From: Helicobacter cetorum MIT 00-7128
Lineage (GTDB): Bacteria > Campylobacterota > Campylobacteria > Campylobacterales > Helicobacteraceae
DNA: 64,000 nt
Assembly (NCBI RefSeq): GCF_000259255.1
Contig: NC_017737.1
Span: 1,178,001 to 1,242,000 of the forward strand
Reading direction: 5' to 3'
How positions within the stretch are numbered: the first letter of the stretch is position 1; each line of letters starts with the position of its first letter. The position numbers and the translations under genes are program-made. A model generated the notes under the pieces. The model did no database searches, was not told the origin of the DNA, and saw only the letters and a program-made list of their open reading frames with translations. This document shows positions 35,304-45,787 of this stretch, one piece after another.

Positions 35304-38300
35304 TTGAGGGCAAAAAAAGCAAGTCTTAAAAGAATGTTGCATCAGCAACGAATCAAGCAGTCAAATTTTAAATCAGTTAAGACTGCCGTGCTTAAAAAGC
35401 CTTCTTTATGGCTTATGCCCTTATTGTTGAGTGGGTTTGTCAAGGGATTATACGCAAACGGGCAAGATATTTTGGGGTTGCAATGGGGTTCAAGAACTCA
35501 AGAGGTATGTGTTCATCACCCATGGTATGCGTTGTGGAGTTGTGATAAGTGGGAAAAAAAGGTTACTAATCTTAAAGGAAATCAACTTATCACACAAACT
35601 TGGGCTGGGGGTAATGCGGATAATTACTACCACACTCAAAATAATGAAAATATTGTAGCAAATTTAAAGAACGATAATGGAACTTATTATTTAAGTGGTC
35701 TGTATAATTATACAGGGGGCAATGATAATGGGGGGAATTTAACGATTGAGTTAGGGAATAACGCCACTTTTAATTTGGGACAAAGTAGTGGGAATAGCTT
35801 TACTTCTTGGTATCCCAATGGGCATACTATTATTACCTTTGATGCTGGAACTATCAATGTGAATAACAGCATAGAAGTAGGTAATCGTGTAGGCACGGGG
35901 GCTGGCACTCATACAGGCACTGCAACCTTAAATCTAAATGCTAATAAGGTCAATATTAATTCTAATATCAGTGCATATAAGACCTCACAAGTGAATGTAG
36001 GCAATACTAACAGCACCATTACAATCGGTTCAATTTCTTTAAATGGCAATGTGTGTAGCTCTTCGGTGAATTGGGGTGTGGGAGCGAATTGCTCTAGCAC
36101 AGGACCCACTTACACATTCAAAGGGACTAGCACTTCTACAAACACGACCTTTAATAATGAGAGCGGTAGTTTTAACTTTGAAAATAACGCTCATTTTAGT
36201 GGGGTGAAATTTAATGGGGGAAAATTTACTTTTAGTAAAGAGTTCACGGCTACAAACAACACTGCTTTTAATAGCGGTAGTTTCACCTTTCAAGGCACAA
36301 GTTCTTTTAATAACGCTACTTTTGGCAATCTCACATATACTTTCAACAATCAAGCCACATTTCAAAACAGCACCTTTAATGGGGGAACTTACAACTTTAG
36401 CAATAGTGAAAATCAAAATCTAATTTTTAGCAATAGCGCATTTAGCAACCATAGCCCAATGACTATTCAAGGGAATGCCACTTTTAAAGAGAGCTTTAAT
36501 AACCAAAACAATGATTTAAAAGTCCAAAGCGCTACCTTTGAAAACGCTACTTTCAACAATGGCGGTAAGCTCACTATAGAAAATAATGCAACCTTCAATA
36601 ACACTTCGTTTAACACTTCTATTAATACTCAAAATACAGATATTAAAGGCAGTGTAACTCTTAGTGGTAGTAATAAATTAGAAAATAGTGCGACGCTTGA
36701 TTTTGGAAACGCACAAGTTACCCTCAATCAAGGGACAAGCTTTAATATTACCAATTTAGGGAGTGGAAAAACTACGATTTTAAGCTCTAGTAAGGACATT
36801 AATTATAATAGTCTTTTAAGCCATCTTCTTAATAGTTATACTAACACTTTAAAAGAGAGTGCCTCTTCTCAAAATACCAAAACTTCTACCCAAGAAAGCT
36901 ATGCTAAAGGTTTATGGGATATTATCACTTATGATAACACCCAAGGACATGTTACAAAAGTTACTAAAGATAACACAGATAGTGCCAATAATGGCTTAGG
37001 AACTTATCAAGTCGCCTATAAAGTTGGGGATAAGATTTATGGACTAGAAGAAACTTTTGGTAAAAATTCTATTACCATTCAAGCTATAGCAAGTGGCGAT
37101 TACACACCACCTCCTAGCAATCCTTTAAGTAGCTCCAACTCTTTTGATTTGGCTAATTCAGCTCATATTAACGCTGATATGCCTTGGTATAATCATCAAT
37201 ACTATCTTCCAAAATCCAAAGATTTTACAGAAAGTGGGACTTACTACTTACCTAGCATTCAAATTTGGGGGAGCTATAATAATACTTTCAAACAAACTTT
37301 TAGTGCGAGTAATAGTAATTTAGTTATTGGGTATAACGCAATTTGGAGCAATCATAATGTTAGCTCTAATGATGTAGTGTCCTTTGGAGACACTTCCGGG
37401 AGCGCTCTTAGTGGGCATTGTGGGACTTGGCCCTATTACCAATGCGCTGGCACAACTAATGGCACTTATAGTGCGCACAATGTCTATATTACAGCGAATT
37501 TACGCTCTGGAAATCGTGTAGGCACGGGCGGAGCAGCTAATCTTACTTTTAATGGAATTGATAATATCAAAATTGATAACGCTAAGATTACGCAAAATAA
37601 TGCCGGTATTTATTCAAGTTCTATGACTTTCTCTACACAAAGTATGAATAGTCAAAATGATTTAAATGGCTTAAATGAGCAAGGCAAGCTTTCAGTTTAT
37701 GGCACGACTTTCACTAATGAGGCTAAAGATGGGACATTCACTTTTAATGCGGGGCAAGCCACATTTGAAAACACCAATTTTAATGGAGGCACTTATAATT
37801 TTCAAGGCAATAGCCTAGACTTTGAAAATAACAACCAATTCAATCGTGGCACATTTAATATTAGCGCTCATAACACGACCTTTAATAACGCTAATTTCAA
37901 TAATGACACTTCGTTTGATTTTAATAACTCTAGTGCAACCACTTCGTTTAAAGGAGACTTCACTAACACTAACAAAAACATTCAAATTGCCGGAAATGCC
38001 GTTTTTGGAAATCCTATAACTAATAATAACTCTAAGATTGAAATACAAGATAACACACAAGCTACCTTTAATAATACCGGCTCTATCAATATTCAAGGGG
38101 ATGCAACTTTTAATCATGTTACTTTTGATAGTCCTACTAATATTGATGTAAAAAATAATGTTGCTTTAGGCAATATCACTTTAAAGAATTTGGATAATCC
38201 TTTAACATTTGGCGAAGGCACGATTACTTTTAGTGGGGATACAAAGATTAATATTAATCAAGCGATTTCTAATGGCAACCCTATTGTGATTGTTAGTTCA

Positions 38301-41300
38301 TCTAAAGCGATTAATTATGACACCAAAGATTGGGCTAAAGATTTATGGAAAATCATTAATTATCAAGGGGCAAGTAGTGAAAAGATAGTTTCTAACTCTA
38401 GCTTAAATAATGGCTTAGGGGTTTATGATGTTACCTATACTATCGGTGATGAAACCTACAAAATGCAAGAAACTTTTTCACAAAATAGTATTTCTATCAA
38501 GCGCTTGGGCGTGCCTATGCAATTTAGCAGTGTTAATATGGAAGACCCCTCTAATTTATATTATAAAAATATTTTAGGCTTTCAAACCTACATTCCTAAA
38601 AGTTATGATAATAATTTAGCAAGCAATCAAAACAATGTTATTTATTACTATCAAGATACCATTGATTTTTACGCCTCTAGTGCGGAATCGTTTTCTCAAA
38701 AATTCACAGGGCAAAATACTGCCATTGTTTTTGGGGCTAAAGATATATGGACTAATGCAAGCGATGCGCCTCAATCTAACACGATTATTTCTTTTGGGGA
38801 TAATAAGGGAGCGGGGAGTAATGATGCGAGTGGGCATTGCTGGAATTTACAATGTTTAGGTTTTATCACAGCGCATTATGAGGCTCAAAAAATCTACATT
38901 ACAGGCACTATTGAAAGTGGGAATCGTGTCTCTAGTGGTGGGGGAGCAAATCTTAATTTTAATGGTTTGCAAGGGATTGTTTTAACGAATGCGACCTTGA
39001 ATAACCGCTCTGCTGGGACAAATGTTTTGGGTGTTTCGCAGATGAATTTTTCTAGTAATGCTAATATCCAAGCTCAAAATTCGCATTTTATAGATAATAC
39101 TGCGCAAAATAATGGTAAGCCTAATTTTAGTTTCAATGCGCTTAATATGGATTTTTCTAATAGCTCCTTTAGGGGCTATGTGGGAGAGACGCAATCCATT
39201 TTTAAATTTCAAGCTAAGAATGCAATAAACTTTTCTAATAGCACTAATCTAAGTCAAGGCCTATATCAAATTCAAGCTACTAATCAAGTGGTATTTAATA
39301 ATTCCAATTTGAGTTTGAGTGTTAATGCGAATAAGGGGGTAAGCACGATTGAGGCTAATCAAATTATTTTTAATCAAAATGCCTCTATCAATGCAAACAA
39401 TAATGCTAGGCTTAATATTCATGGAAATTTAAGCATGGGCGACACTAGCTCATTAAATCTCAATCAAAAGAGTGTTGTTGAAATCAGCGATAGTGCAACG
39501 CTTAATGATAAGGTAAGCTTAATTTTGGATAATGGCTCTCAAATTAACTTTAATGGGGCAACCAATTTTGATTCAGACAATATCAATGTTGATTTAAACA
39601 ATGATTCTTCTATCGTGTTTAAGGGGGCGACTTCTTTAGGGGGGCAATTTAATTTTAGCAACAACTCTTCTTTAAATTTTCAAAATTCTAGCACGATAGC
39701 CAATAACACGGCGTTTAATTTTTATAATAATGCGTTTTCTAACTCTCAAAGCCCTATTACCTTTCATCAAGCCCTTAATGTTAAGGCACGATTGAGCTTA
39801 GGAGGCAATCTCTTAAACTCTAATAATCATAGTGTGCTTAATTTAAATGGTAATCATTTCACTTTCAGTCAACAAGGAAGTTTGAATATTGCAAACATTG
39901 ATTTATTAAGCAATCTTAGCGACAATGAAAATCGTGTTTATAATATTATTCAAGCTAATATGAGCGATAATAATAATTGGTATAAGCATATTAATTTCTT
40001 TGGCATGGACATTACGCATGGGGTTTATGACCCAAAAACACAGAGCTATAGCTTTATAGACCCGCTTAATAGCTCGTTGCGTATTACAGAGAGTTTAAAA
40101 GATAATCAATTAAGTATCACACTCTCTCAAATTCTAGGTGTAAAAAACACGCTCTATAACATTGCTCCAGAGATTTTTAACTACCATAAAGTCTATCAAC
40201 AAGAAAATGGCACTTATTCTTATAGTGATAACGCACAAGGCACATTCTATTTAACGAGTAATATTAAGGGCTATTACCACCCTAATTCCACCTACCAAGC
40301 TAGTGGTAATGGTAATACCGCTACCAATAATGATACAAATTCTAAAAACTCTCAAAGCGCTGTTGTCCCCCAAATCTATAACGCTCAAGGTAATCCCATT
40401 AATGCGTTGCATATTTTTAATAAGGGCTATGACTTCAACAACCTTAAAAGTTTAGGGCAAATGGCATTTAGGCTATACCCTGAAATTAAAAAGATTTTAG
40501 GAGGCAATCTTTCGCTTTCAAGTTTGAGTCATTTGCAAGCTAACAAGCTCAATGAGCTTGAAAAACTTATTACTCCAGATGATTGGAAAAGTATTAGTAA
40601 TTTTTTGAATAACGCTAGTAATTCTGTGGTGCAAAATTTTGATAATGGCTCTTTAGTGATTGGGGCAACCAAAATAGGGCAAACCAACACCAATAGTGCG
40701 ATTTATTTTGGGGGGCAAGGCTATGAAAAACCTTGTGAAAACACTGATGTGGTGTGTCAACAATTTAGAAATACTTATTTAGGACAGCTTTTAGAATCTA
40801 GTTCGGCAGACTTAGGTTATATAAATACCACTTTTAATGCGAAAGAAATTTATCTTACCGGCACCTTAGGGAGTGGGAATGCGTGGGGGACTGGGGGAAG
40901 TGCGAGCGTAACCTTTAATAGTGCGACTTCATTAATTCTCAATAAGGCTAATATTGTAAGCTCTCAAACTGATGGTATTTTTAGCATGTTAGGTCAAGAA
41001 GGCATTAATAAAGTCTTTAATCAAGCCGGGCTTTCTCAAGTCTTAGGTGAAGTGGCTATGCAATCTATCAAAAAGGCTGGGGGCTTGGGGAGTTTGGTTG
41101 CTGATATGCTAGGGAATGATAGCGTTATTGGCAAAACCTTGACTGCTGAACAAAAAAATGAAACTTTTGACCAACTCTTAGGCAAACAGAATTTTGATAA
41201 TTTAATGAATAGTAGCGGATTAAATCAAGTGATTAAGGATTTAATCAAACAAAAACTAGGCTTTTTTACAGGCTTAGTAGGGGGATTAGCTGGAATTGGG

Positions 41301-44213
41301 GGTATAGATTTACAAAATCCTGAAAAAATGATAGGCAATATGTCTATCAATGAATTACTAGGCAAACAAGATTTGCTTAATAAAATTACCGGCTATATTT
41401 CAGCTAATGATATAGGGCAAGTGATGAATGTCATGCTTAAAGATATTGTTAATCCTAGTAGCGCTCTAAAAAGTGATGTTGAAACTTTAGGTAAAGAAAT
41501 GATAGGGAAGTTTTTGGGGCAAAACACTCTGCAATCCATAGAAGATTTATTACAAAATCAGCAAATTAAAGAAGTGCTAGATAAAATTCTTGATGCTAAG
41601 GGCTTAGGTTCAATTTATGAAAAAGGTTTGGGGAGCTTAATACCAAGTTTAGGCGATAAGGGACTTCTTGCACCCTATGGATTAAGTCAAGTATGGCAAC
41701 AAGGCAATTTTGATTTTAACGCTAAGGGCAATGTTTTTGTGCAAAATTCTAGTTTTTCTAATGCTAATGGAGGAACGCTAGGCTTTAATGCGGGGGGCTT
41801 ATTGATTTTTGCCGGAGATAATAGCATTAATTTTAGTAAGCATACCGGCACGCTTAATTTGTTATCCAATCAAGTTTCTAATATTGATATTACTACGCTT
41901 AATGCGAGTAATGGGCTTAATATAAATGCTACCAATAATAATGTATCTGTATCTCAAGGAAATATTTATGTGAATGCAAGCTGTGTGAGTGAAACTCCAA
42001 CAAATACTACTACTTCAAACACAACTAATTCTACAAATATTTGTAAGCCTATTAATATGGCTAATTCTAGCAAAAATACTAAAAATACTTCTTCAAATAA
42101 TAACGCACAAATTGTTTTAAATAATAATGATGAGAGCTTGAGCGTTACGGCAAATAATTTTAATTTTTCAGGCAATATTTATGCGAATGGGGTTGTTAAT
42201 CTCTCAAGCGTTAAGGGCTTTTCTAATATTAAGAATTTATACCTTTATGACAAGGCGCAGTTTCAAGGTAATAATCTCATTATCTCTAAAAATGCCTCTT
42301 TAGAGCAAAATGCCTCTTTTAACACTAATAATCTTATTGTTCAAGGCATCTTCAATAATGGCACTCTACATGGCAATGTAAAAGTGAATAAAAATTTAGA
42401 TATTATGCAAAATGGCTCTCTAAGCACTGGTGTTTATGGCATGCAAGTTGGGGGGAATTTCAATAATTTTGGGACAATAAACTTTGATTTAATAGGCTCT
42501 CAAACGCCCACAACACCCCTTATTCAAGTAGGGGGTGTGGTCAATCTCAATACTGCAGATAAACCTTTTATCAATATTACTAATAGTGTAGCTAATAATG
42601 CGACCTACACCTTATTAAAAAGCAGTCGTTACATTAACTATAATATCAACCCAAATAGCTTGCAATCTTATTTGAAACTCTATACTTTAATTGATATTAA
42701 CGGACATCATATTAAAGATGATAATGGCGTGCTAACCTATTTAGGACAGAAAGTAAAATTGCAAGATAAAGGGCTATTATTAAGCGTAAGCGTTGATTCC
42801 ACTACTCAAAACACTTCTAACACCACTGATAAAAATGATAGCTCAAGCCAAGCACTTACAAAAGAAAGCGCTCTAAAAGCGCCTACAAAGGATAATATTT
42901 TAAGCCTTTCTATTTTGTATAATCAAATTAAAATGTCTTATGGCAATAAAGTTATGGCGTTTAACGCTCCCACTTTGCAAGAATATATTACAAGCATTCA
43001 AGGTAAGAATGCTTTGGATAAAATCTATGCTATAGGCGGAAATAGAGTGATTAATTGGTTTTCAAAACTCATGATAGATTCTCAAGAAAACCCGCTTTTT
43101 GCACCGATTTATTTAGAACAACACAACTTAAGCGAATTGTTAAATGTGGCTGAGGATATTAAAAATACCATGAGCTTAATTTCTAACCCTAATTTTAGAA
43201 ATAGTGCCTCAAGGCTTTTGGAAGTTGCAAGTTATACCCAACAAACTAGCCGTTTAACCAAACTTTCTAATTTTAGAGCTGAGGCTGAACCAAGTTTTCA
43301 TGAGCGTTTGCTAGAGCTTAAAAACAAGCGCTTTAGTGATTCTAACCCTAATGCGCTAGATTTTATTCTTAAATATACAGAGCGAGATAAATATAAAAAC
43401 AATGTTTGGGTGCAAGGAGTAGGGGGAGCAAGCTTTGTAGCTGGAGGCACTGGCACACTTTATGGCTTGAATGTAGGCTATGATAGATTTATTAAAAATG
43501 TGATTCTTGGGGGTTATGTAGCTTATGGGTATAGCGGGTTTAATGGGCGCATTCTTAATTCTGGCTCTAATAATGTGAATGCAGGATTTTACACTAGAGC
43601 ATTTGTCAAGAAAAGCGAAATTACTTTTAGTGCGAGTGAGACTTGGGGAGGTAATAAAACCTCTATTACTTCTAATAATTCATTGCTTTCTGTAGTCAAT
43701 CAGCGCTATAACTACAACACTTGGACAACCAATCTTAATGGCAATTATGGCTATGACTTTATTTTTAGGCATAAGAGCGTGGTGTTAAAGCCTCAAGTGG
43801 GTTTAAGTTATTATTATATGGGATTAAGTGGTATGAAAGGCAAGATGAATAATCCCTCTTATCAGCAATTTGCTACTAATGCCAACCCCTCTAATAAATC
43901 TATTTTAATGGTTGATGTGGGGGTTGAAAGCCGTCAGTATTTTGGTAAAAATTCCTATTATTTTGTAACTGCAAGACTTGGAAAAGATATTTTTGTAAGT
44001 TCTTCTGGCGATAAAATGGTGCGCTTTATGGGCGAAGATACCTTATTGTATCGCAAAGGAGGAGCGTATAATACCTTTGCAAGCATTACCACAGGGGGCG
44101 AAATGCGCTTATGGCATGCTATTTATGTGAATGCGGGTATTGGAGCTAGATTTGGTTTGCAATATCAAGATATTAATTTAACCGGAAATGTGGGTATGAG
44201 AGTAGTGTTTTAG
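35304..44213 (+). CDS. imaA: giant VacA-like autotransporter, ImaA type
   Basis: A 2,969-residue type V secreted protein. A long basic N-terminus precedes a signal sequence (LWLMPLLLSGFVKGLYA, cleavage near residue 51). The passenger is Asn/Ser/Thr/Gly-rich beta-helix sequence carrying four VacA2-type units marked by SGNRVGTGG-like motifs near residues 193, 735, 1206 and 1857. A helical glycine-rich insert covers about 1890-2130. The last ~300 residues, from NNVWVQGVGGASF, form the outer-membrane translocation barrel ending in VGMRVVF. Position upstream of lysA identifies HP0289/ImaA, an immunomodulatory surface protein in H. pylori. TTG 35304 has a good ribosome site; ATG 35334 is an alternative. 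The frame is open throughout. Confidence 0.93.
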   Translation: MRAKKASLKRMLHQQRIKQSNFKSVKTAVLKKPSLWLMPLLLSGFVKGLYANGQDILGLQWGSRTQEVCVHHPWYALWSCDKWEKKVTNLKGNQLITQTWAGGNADNYYHTQNNENIVANLKNDNGTYYLSGLYNYTGGNDNGGNLTIELGNNATFNLGQSSGNSFTSWYPNGHTIITFDAGTINVNNSIEVGNRVGTGAGTHTGTATLNLNANKVNINSNISAYKTSQVNVGNTNSTITIGSISLNGNVCSSSVNWGVGANCSSTGPTYTFKGTSTSTNTTFNNESGSFNFENNAHFSGVKFNGGKFTFSKEFTATNNTAFNSGSFTFQGTSSFNNATFGNLTYTFNNQATFQNSTFNGGTYNFSNSENQNLIFSNSAFSNHSPMTIQGNATFKESFNNQNNDLKVQSATFENATFNNGGKLTIENNATFNNTSFNTSINTQNTDIKGSVTLSGSNKLENSATLDFGNAQVTLNQGTSFNITNLGSGKTTILSSSKDINYNSLLSHLLNSYTNTLKESASSQNTKTSTQESYAKGLWDIITYDNTQGHVTKVTKDNTDSANNGLGTYQVAYKVGDKIYGLEETFGKNSITIQAIASGDYTPPPSNPLSSSNSFDLANSAHINADMPWYNHQYYLPKSKDFTESGTYYLPSIQIWGSYNNTFKQTFSASNSNLVIGYNAIWSNHNVSSNDVVSFGDTSGSALSGHCGTWPYYQCAGTTNGTYSAHNVYITANLRSGNRVGTGGAANLTFNGIDNIKIDNAKITQNNAGIYSSSMTFSTQSMNSQNDLNGLNEQGKLSVYGTTFTNEAKDGTFTFNAGQATFENTNFNGGTYNFQGNSLDFENNNQFNRGTFNISAHNTTFNNANFNNDTSFDFNNSSATTSFKGDFTNTNKNIQIAGNAVFGNPITNNNSKIEIQDNTQATFNNTGSINIQGDATFNHVTFDSPTNIDVKNNVALGNITLKNLDNPLTFGEGTITFSGDTKININQAISNGNPIVIVSSSKAINYDTKDWAKDLWKIINYQGASSEKIVSNSSLNNGLGVYDVTYTIGDETYKMQETFSQNSISIKRLGVPMQFSSVNMEDPSNLYYKNILGFQTYIPKSYDNNLASNQNNVIYYYQDTIDFYASSAESFSQKFTGQNTAIVFGAKDIWTNASDAPQSNTIISFGDNKGAGSNDASGHCWNLQCLGFITAHYEAQKIYITGTIESGNRVSSGGGANLNFNGLQGIVLTNATLNNRSAGTNVLGVSQMNFSSNANIQAQNSHFIDNTAQNNGKPNFSFNALNMDFSNSSFRGYVGETQSIFKFQAKNAINFSNSTNLSQGLYQIQATNQVVFNNSNLSLSVNANKGVSTIEANQIIFNQNASINANNNARLNIHGNLSMGDTSSLNLNQKSVVEISDSATLNDKVSLILDNGSQINFNGATNFDSDNINVDLNNDSSIVFKGATSLGGQFNFSNNSSLNFQNSSTIANNTAFNFYNNAFSNSQSPITFHQALNVKARLSLGGNLLNSNNHSVLNLNGNHFTFSQQGSLNIANIDLLSNLSDNENRVYNIIQANMSDNNNWYKHINFFGMDITHGVYDPKTQSYSFIDPLNSSLRITESLKDNQLSITLSQILGVKNTLYNIAPEIFNYHKVYQQENGTYSYSDNAQGTFYLTSNIKGYYHPNSTYQASGNGNTATNNDTNSKNSQSAVVPQIYNAQGNPINALHIFNKGYDFNNLKSLGQMAFRLYPEIKKILGGNLSLSSLSHLQANKLNELEKLITPDDWKSISNFLNNASNSVVQNFDNGSLVIGATKIGQTNTNSAIYFGGQGYEKPCENTDVVCQQFRNTYLGQLLESSSADLGYINTTFNAKEIYLTGTLGSGNAWGTGGSASVTFNSATSLILNKANIVSSQTDGIFSMLGQEGINKVFNQAGLSQVLGEVAMQSIKKAGGLGSLVADMLGNDSVIGKTLTAEQKNETFDQLLGKQNFDNLMNSSGLNQVIKDLIKQKLGFFTGLVGGLAGIGGIDLQNPEKMIGNMSINELLGKQDLLNKITGYISANDIGQVMNVMLKDIVNPSSALKSDVETLGKEMIGKFLGQNTLQSIEDLLQNQQIKEVLDKILDAKGLGSIYEKGLGSLIPSLGDKGLLAPYGLSQVWQQGNFDFNAKGNVFVQNSSFSNANGGTLGFNAGGLLIFAGDNSINFSKHTGTLNLLSNQVSNIDITTLNASNGLNINATNNNVSVSQGNIYVNASCVSETPTNTTTSNTTNSTNICKPINMANSSKNTKNTSSNNNAQIVLNNNDESLSVTANNFNFSGNIYANGVVNLSSVKGFSNIKNLYLYDKAQFQGNNLIISKNASLEQNASFNTNNLIVQGIFNNGTLHGNVKVNKNLDIMQNGSLSTGVYGMQVGGNFNNFGTINFDLIGSQTPTTPLIQVGGVVNLNTADKPFINITNSVANNATYTLLKSSRYINYNINPNSLQSYLKLYTLIDINGHHIKDDNGVLTYLGQKVKLQDKGLLLSVSVDSTTQNTSNTTDKNDSSSQALTKESALKAPTKDNILSLSILYNQIKMSYGNKVMAFNAPTLQEYITSIQGKNALDKIYAIGGNRVINWFSKLMIDSQENPLFAPIYLEQHNLSELLNVAEDIKNTMSLISNPNFRNSASRLLEVASYTQQTSRLTKLSNFRAEAEPSFHERLLELKNKRFSDSNPNALDFILKYTERDKYKNNVWVQGVGGASFVAGGTGTLYGLNVGYDRFIKNVILGGYVAYGYSGFNGRILNSGSNNVNAGFYTRAFVKKSEITFSASETWGGNKTSITSNNSLLSVVNQRYNYNTWTTNLNGNYGYDFIFRHKSVVLKPQVGLSYYYMGLSGMKGKMNNPSYQQFATNANPSNKSILMVDVGVESRQYFGKNSYYFVTARLGKDIFVSSSGDKMVRFMGEDTLLYRKGGAYNTFASITTGGEMRLWHAIYVNAGIGARFGLQYQDINLTGNVGMRVVF

Positions 44214-44219
44214 CTTTTT

Positions 44220-44228
44220 TGCTATAAT
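44220..44228 (+). promoter_or_regulatory. extended -10 promoter of lysA
   Basis: TGCTATAAT begins 7 bases after the autotransporter stop and 40 bases before the lysA ATG. It gives lysA and the genes behind it their own promoter without a visible terminator in between. Confidence 0.6.
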
Positions 44229-44259
44229 TCTAGCCAAATCTCTTAATTTTAGGTCATAC

Positions 44260-45477
44260 ATGCCAAACTATGAAAAGTTATTAAAAACTTATGAAACCCC
44301 TTTTTATCTCTATGATTTTAACCAAATCAAACAAGCTTTTTTAAACTACAAAGAGGCTTTTAGAGGGCGTAAATCTTTGATTTGCTACGCTTTAAAGGCT
44401 AATTCTAATTTAAGCATTCTTTCTTTATTGGCGAGTTTAGAAAGTGGGGCAGATTGTGTTTCAATAGGCGAGATAAAAAGGGCTTTAGAGGCTGGTATTA
44501 AGCCCTATAGAATCGTGTTTAGTGGGGTAGGCAAAAGCGAGTTTGAAATAGAACAAGCCTTAAAACTCAATATTTTATTTTTAAATGTTGAGAGTTTTAT
44601 GGAATTAAAAACGATTGAAAAAATCGCTCAAACTCTAGGGATTAAGGCTAGAATTTCTATAAGAATTAATCCCAATATTGACGCTAAAACGCACCCCTAT
44701 ATTTCTACCGGTTTGAAAGAAAATAAGTTTGGCGTAGAAGAAAAAGAGGCCTTAGAAATGTTTGTCTTTGCCAAAAAAAGCGCCTTTTTAGAGCCTATTA
44801 GCGTGCATTTTCATATTGGTTCGCAACTCTTAGATTTAGAGCCTATTTTAGAGGCGAGCGCTAAGGTTGTAAAAATCGCTAAATCTTTAATAGCCCTTGG
44901 GATAGATTTACGCTTTTTTGATGTGGGGGGTGGCATTGGCGTGAGTTATGAAAATGAAGAAACGATTAAACTCTATGATTACGCACAAGGGATTTTAGAT
45001 TCACTTAAAGGCCTAGATTTAACCATAATCTGTGAGCCAGGCCGTTCTATCGTGGCTGAGAGTGGGGAATTAGTTACGCAAGTTTTGTATGAGAAAGTGG
45101 CTCAAAACAAGCGTTTTGTAGTTGTTGATGCTGGGATGAATGATTTTTTACGCCCAAGTCTTTATGGCGCTAAACATGAAATTGAGGTTATTTCTAGTGC
45201 GAATAAAGGGGGCGAAACTTCGCTTTGTGATGTGGTAGGGCCTGTGTGTGAATCTAGCGATACTTTTTTAAAAAATATCCATTTACCACCATTAGAACAA
45301 GGCGATATTTTAGCTTTAAAAAAAGTAGGGGCATATGGCTCTAGCATGGCTAGTAATTATAATTCACGCCCCAAACTCTTAGAATTAGCCCTAGAAAATG
45401 AGAATGTAAGAGTGATTAGAAAAAAAGAGAGTTTAGAAGACTTGTGGCGTTTAGAAAAGGAATGTTTAAATGGTTGA
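44260..45477 (+). CDS. lysA: diaminopimelate decarboxylase
   Basis: PLP enzyme that makes lysine from meso-diaminopimelate. It has 405 residues. CYALKAN carries the PLP Lys, HFHIGSQL, FDVGGGIGVSY and CEPGRSIVAESG bind the cofactor phosphate, and DVVGPVCESSD has the catalytic Cys. It is HP0290 by synteny. It overlaps the chorismate mutase-like gene by 8 bases. Confidence 0.96.
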   Translation: MPNYEKLLKTYETPFYLYDFNQIKQAFLNYKEAFRGRKSLICYALKANSNLSILSLLASLESGADCVSIGEIKRALEAGIKPYRIVFSGVGKSEFEIEQALKLNILFLNVESFMELKTIEKIAQTLGIKARISIRINPNIDAKTHPYISTGLKENKFGVEEKEALEMFVFAKKSAFLEPISVHFHIGSQLLDLEPILEASAKVVKIAKSLIALGIDLRFFDVGGGIGVSYENEETIKLYDYAQGILDSLKGLDLTIICEPGRSIVAESGELVTQVLYEKVAQNKRFVVVDAGMNDFLRPSLYGAKHEIEVISSANKGGETSLCDVVGPVCESSDTFLKNIHLPPLEQGDILALKKVGAYGSSMASNYNSRPKLLELALENENVRVIRKKESLEDLWRLEKECLNG

Positions 45478-45751
45478 AAATAGCAATTTAAGTATTTTAA
45501 GAGCTAGAATTGATGAGATTGATAACAAAATTATAGAATTGTTAGAAACACGCTTAGAAATGTCTGTAAAAATCGCACACAATAAGGATAAAAATTCTAT
45601 TTATTGCCCTAAAAGAGAAGAAGAAATTATCAATCGTTTGAATCATAAGCTTTTAAAATACCTAGATAAAGCAACGCTTATAAAGATTTATCAAGAAATT
45701 TTTAGCAGGTCTAAAGACTTGCAAGAAGATGCTTTAAAGAATAAAAAATAA
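45470..45751 (+). CDS. AroQ-type chorismate mutase-like protein (HP0291-like)
   Basis: A 93-residue all-helical protein with the AroQ pattern: ILRARIDEIDNKIIELLETRLEMSVKIA (Arg and Asp of the active site), then KREEEIINRL. This size equals a single mutase domain, which converts chorismate to prephenate. Whether it is catalytically active cannot be judged. It overlaps lysA by 8 bases and precedes the DUF2156 gene by 36 bases. Confidence 0.78.
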   Translation: MVENSNLSILRARIDEIDNKIIELLETRLEMSVKIAHNKDKNSIYCPKREEEIINRLNHKLLKYLDKATLIKIYQEIFSRSKDLQEDALKNKK

Positions 45752-45787
45752 TTTAATAGCTATTAAATATAAGGAAAATAGATAATA

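Noticed and set aside
35304..43300. Asn/Ser/Thr-rich passenger as a low-complexity or tandem-repeat artefact or pseudogene
   Set aside because: The frame is open for 2,969 codons with signal sequence and intact barrel; the composition is typical of VacA-like beta-helices.
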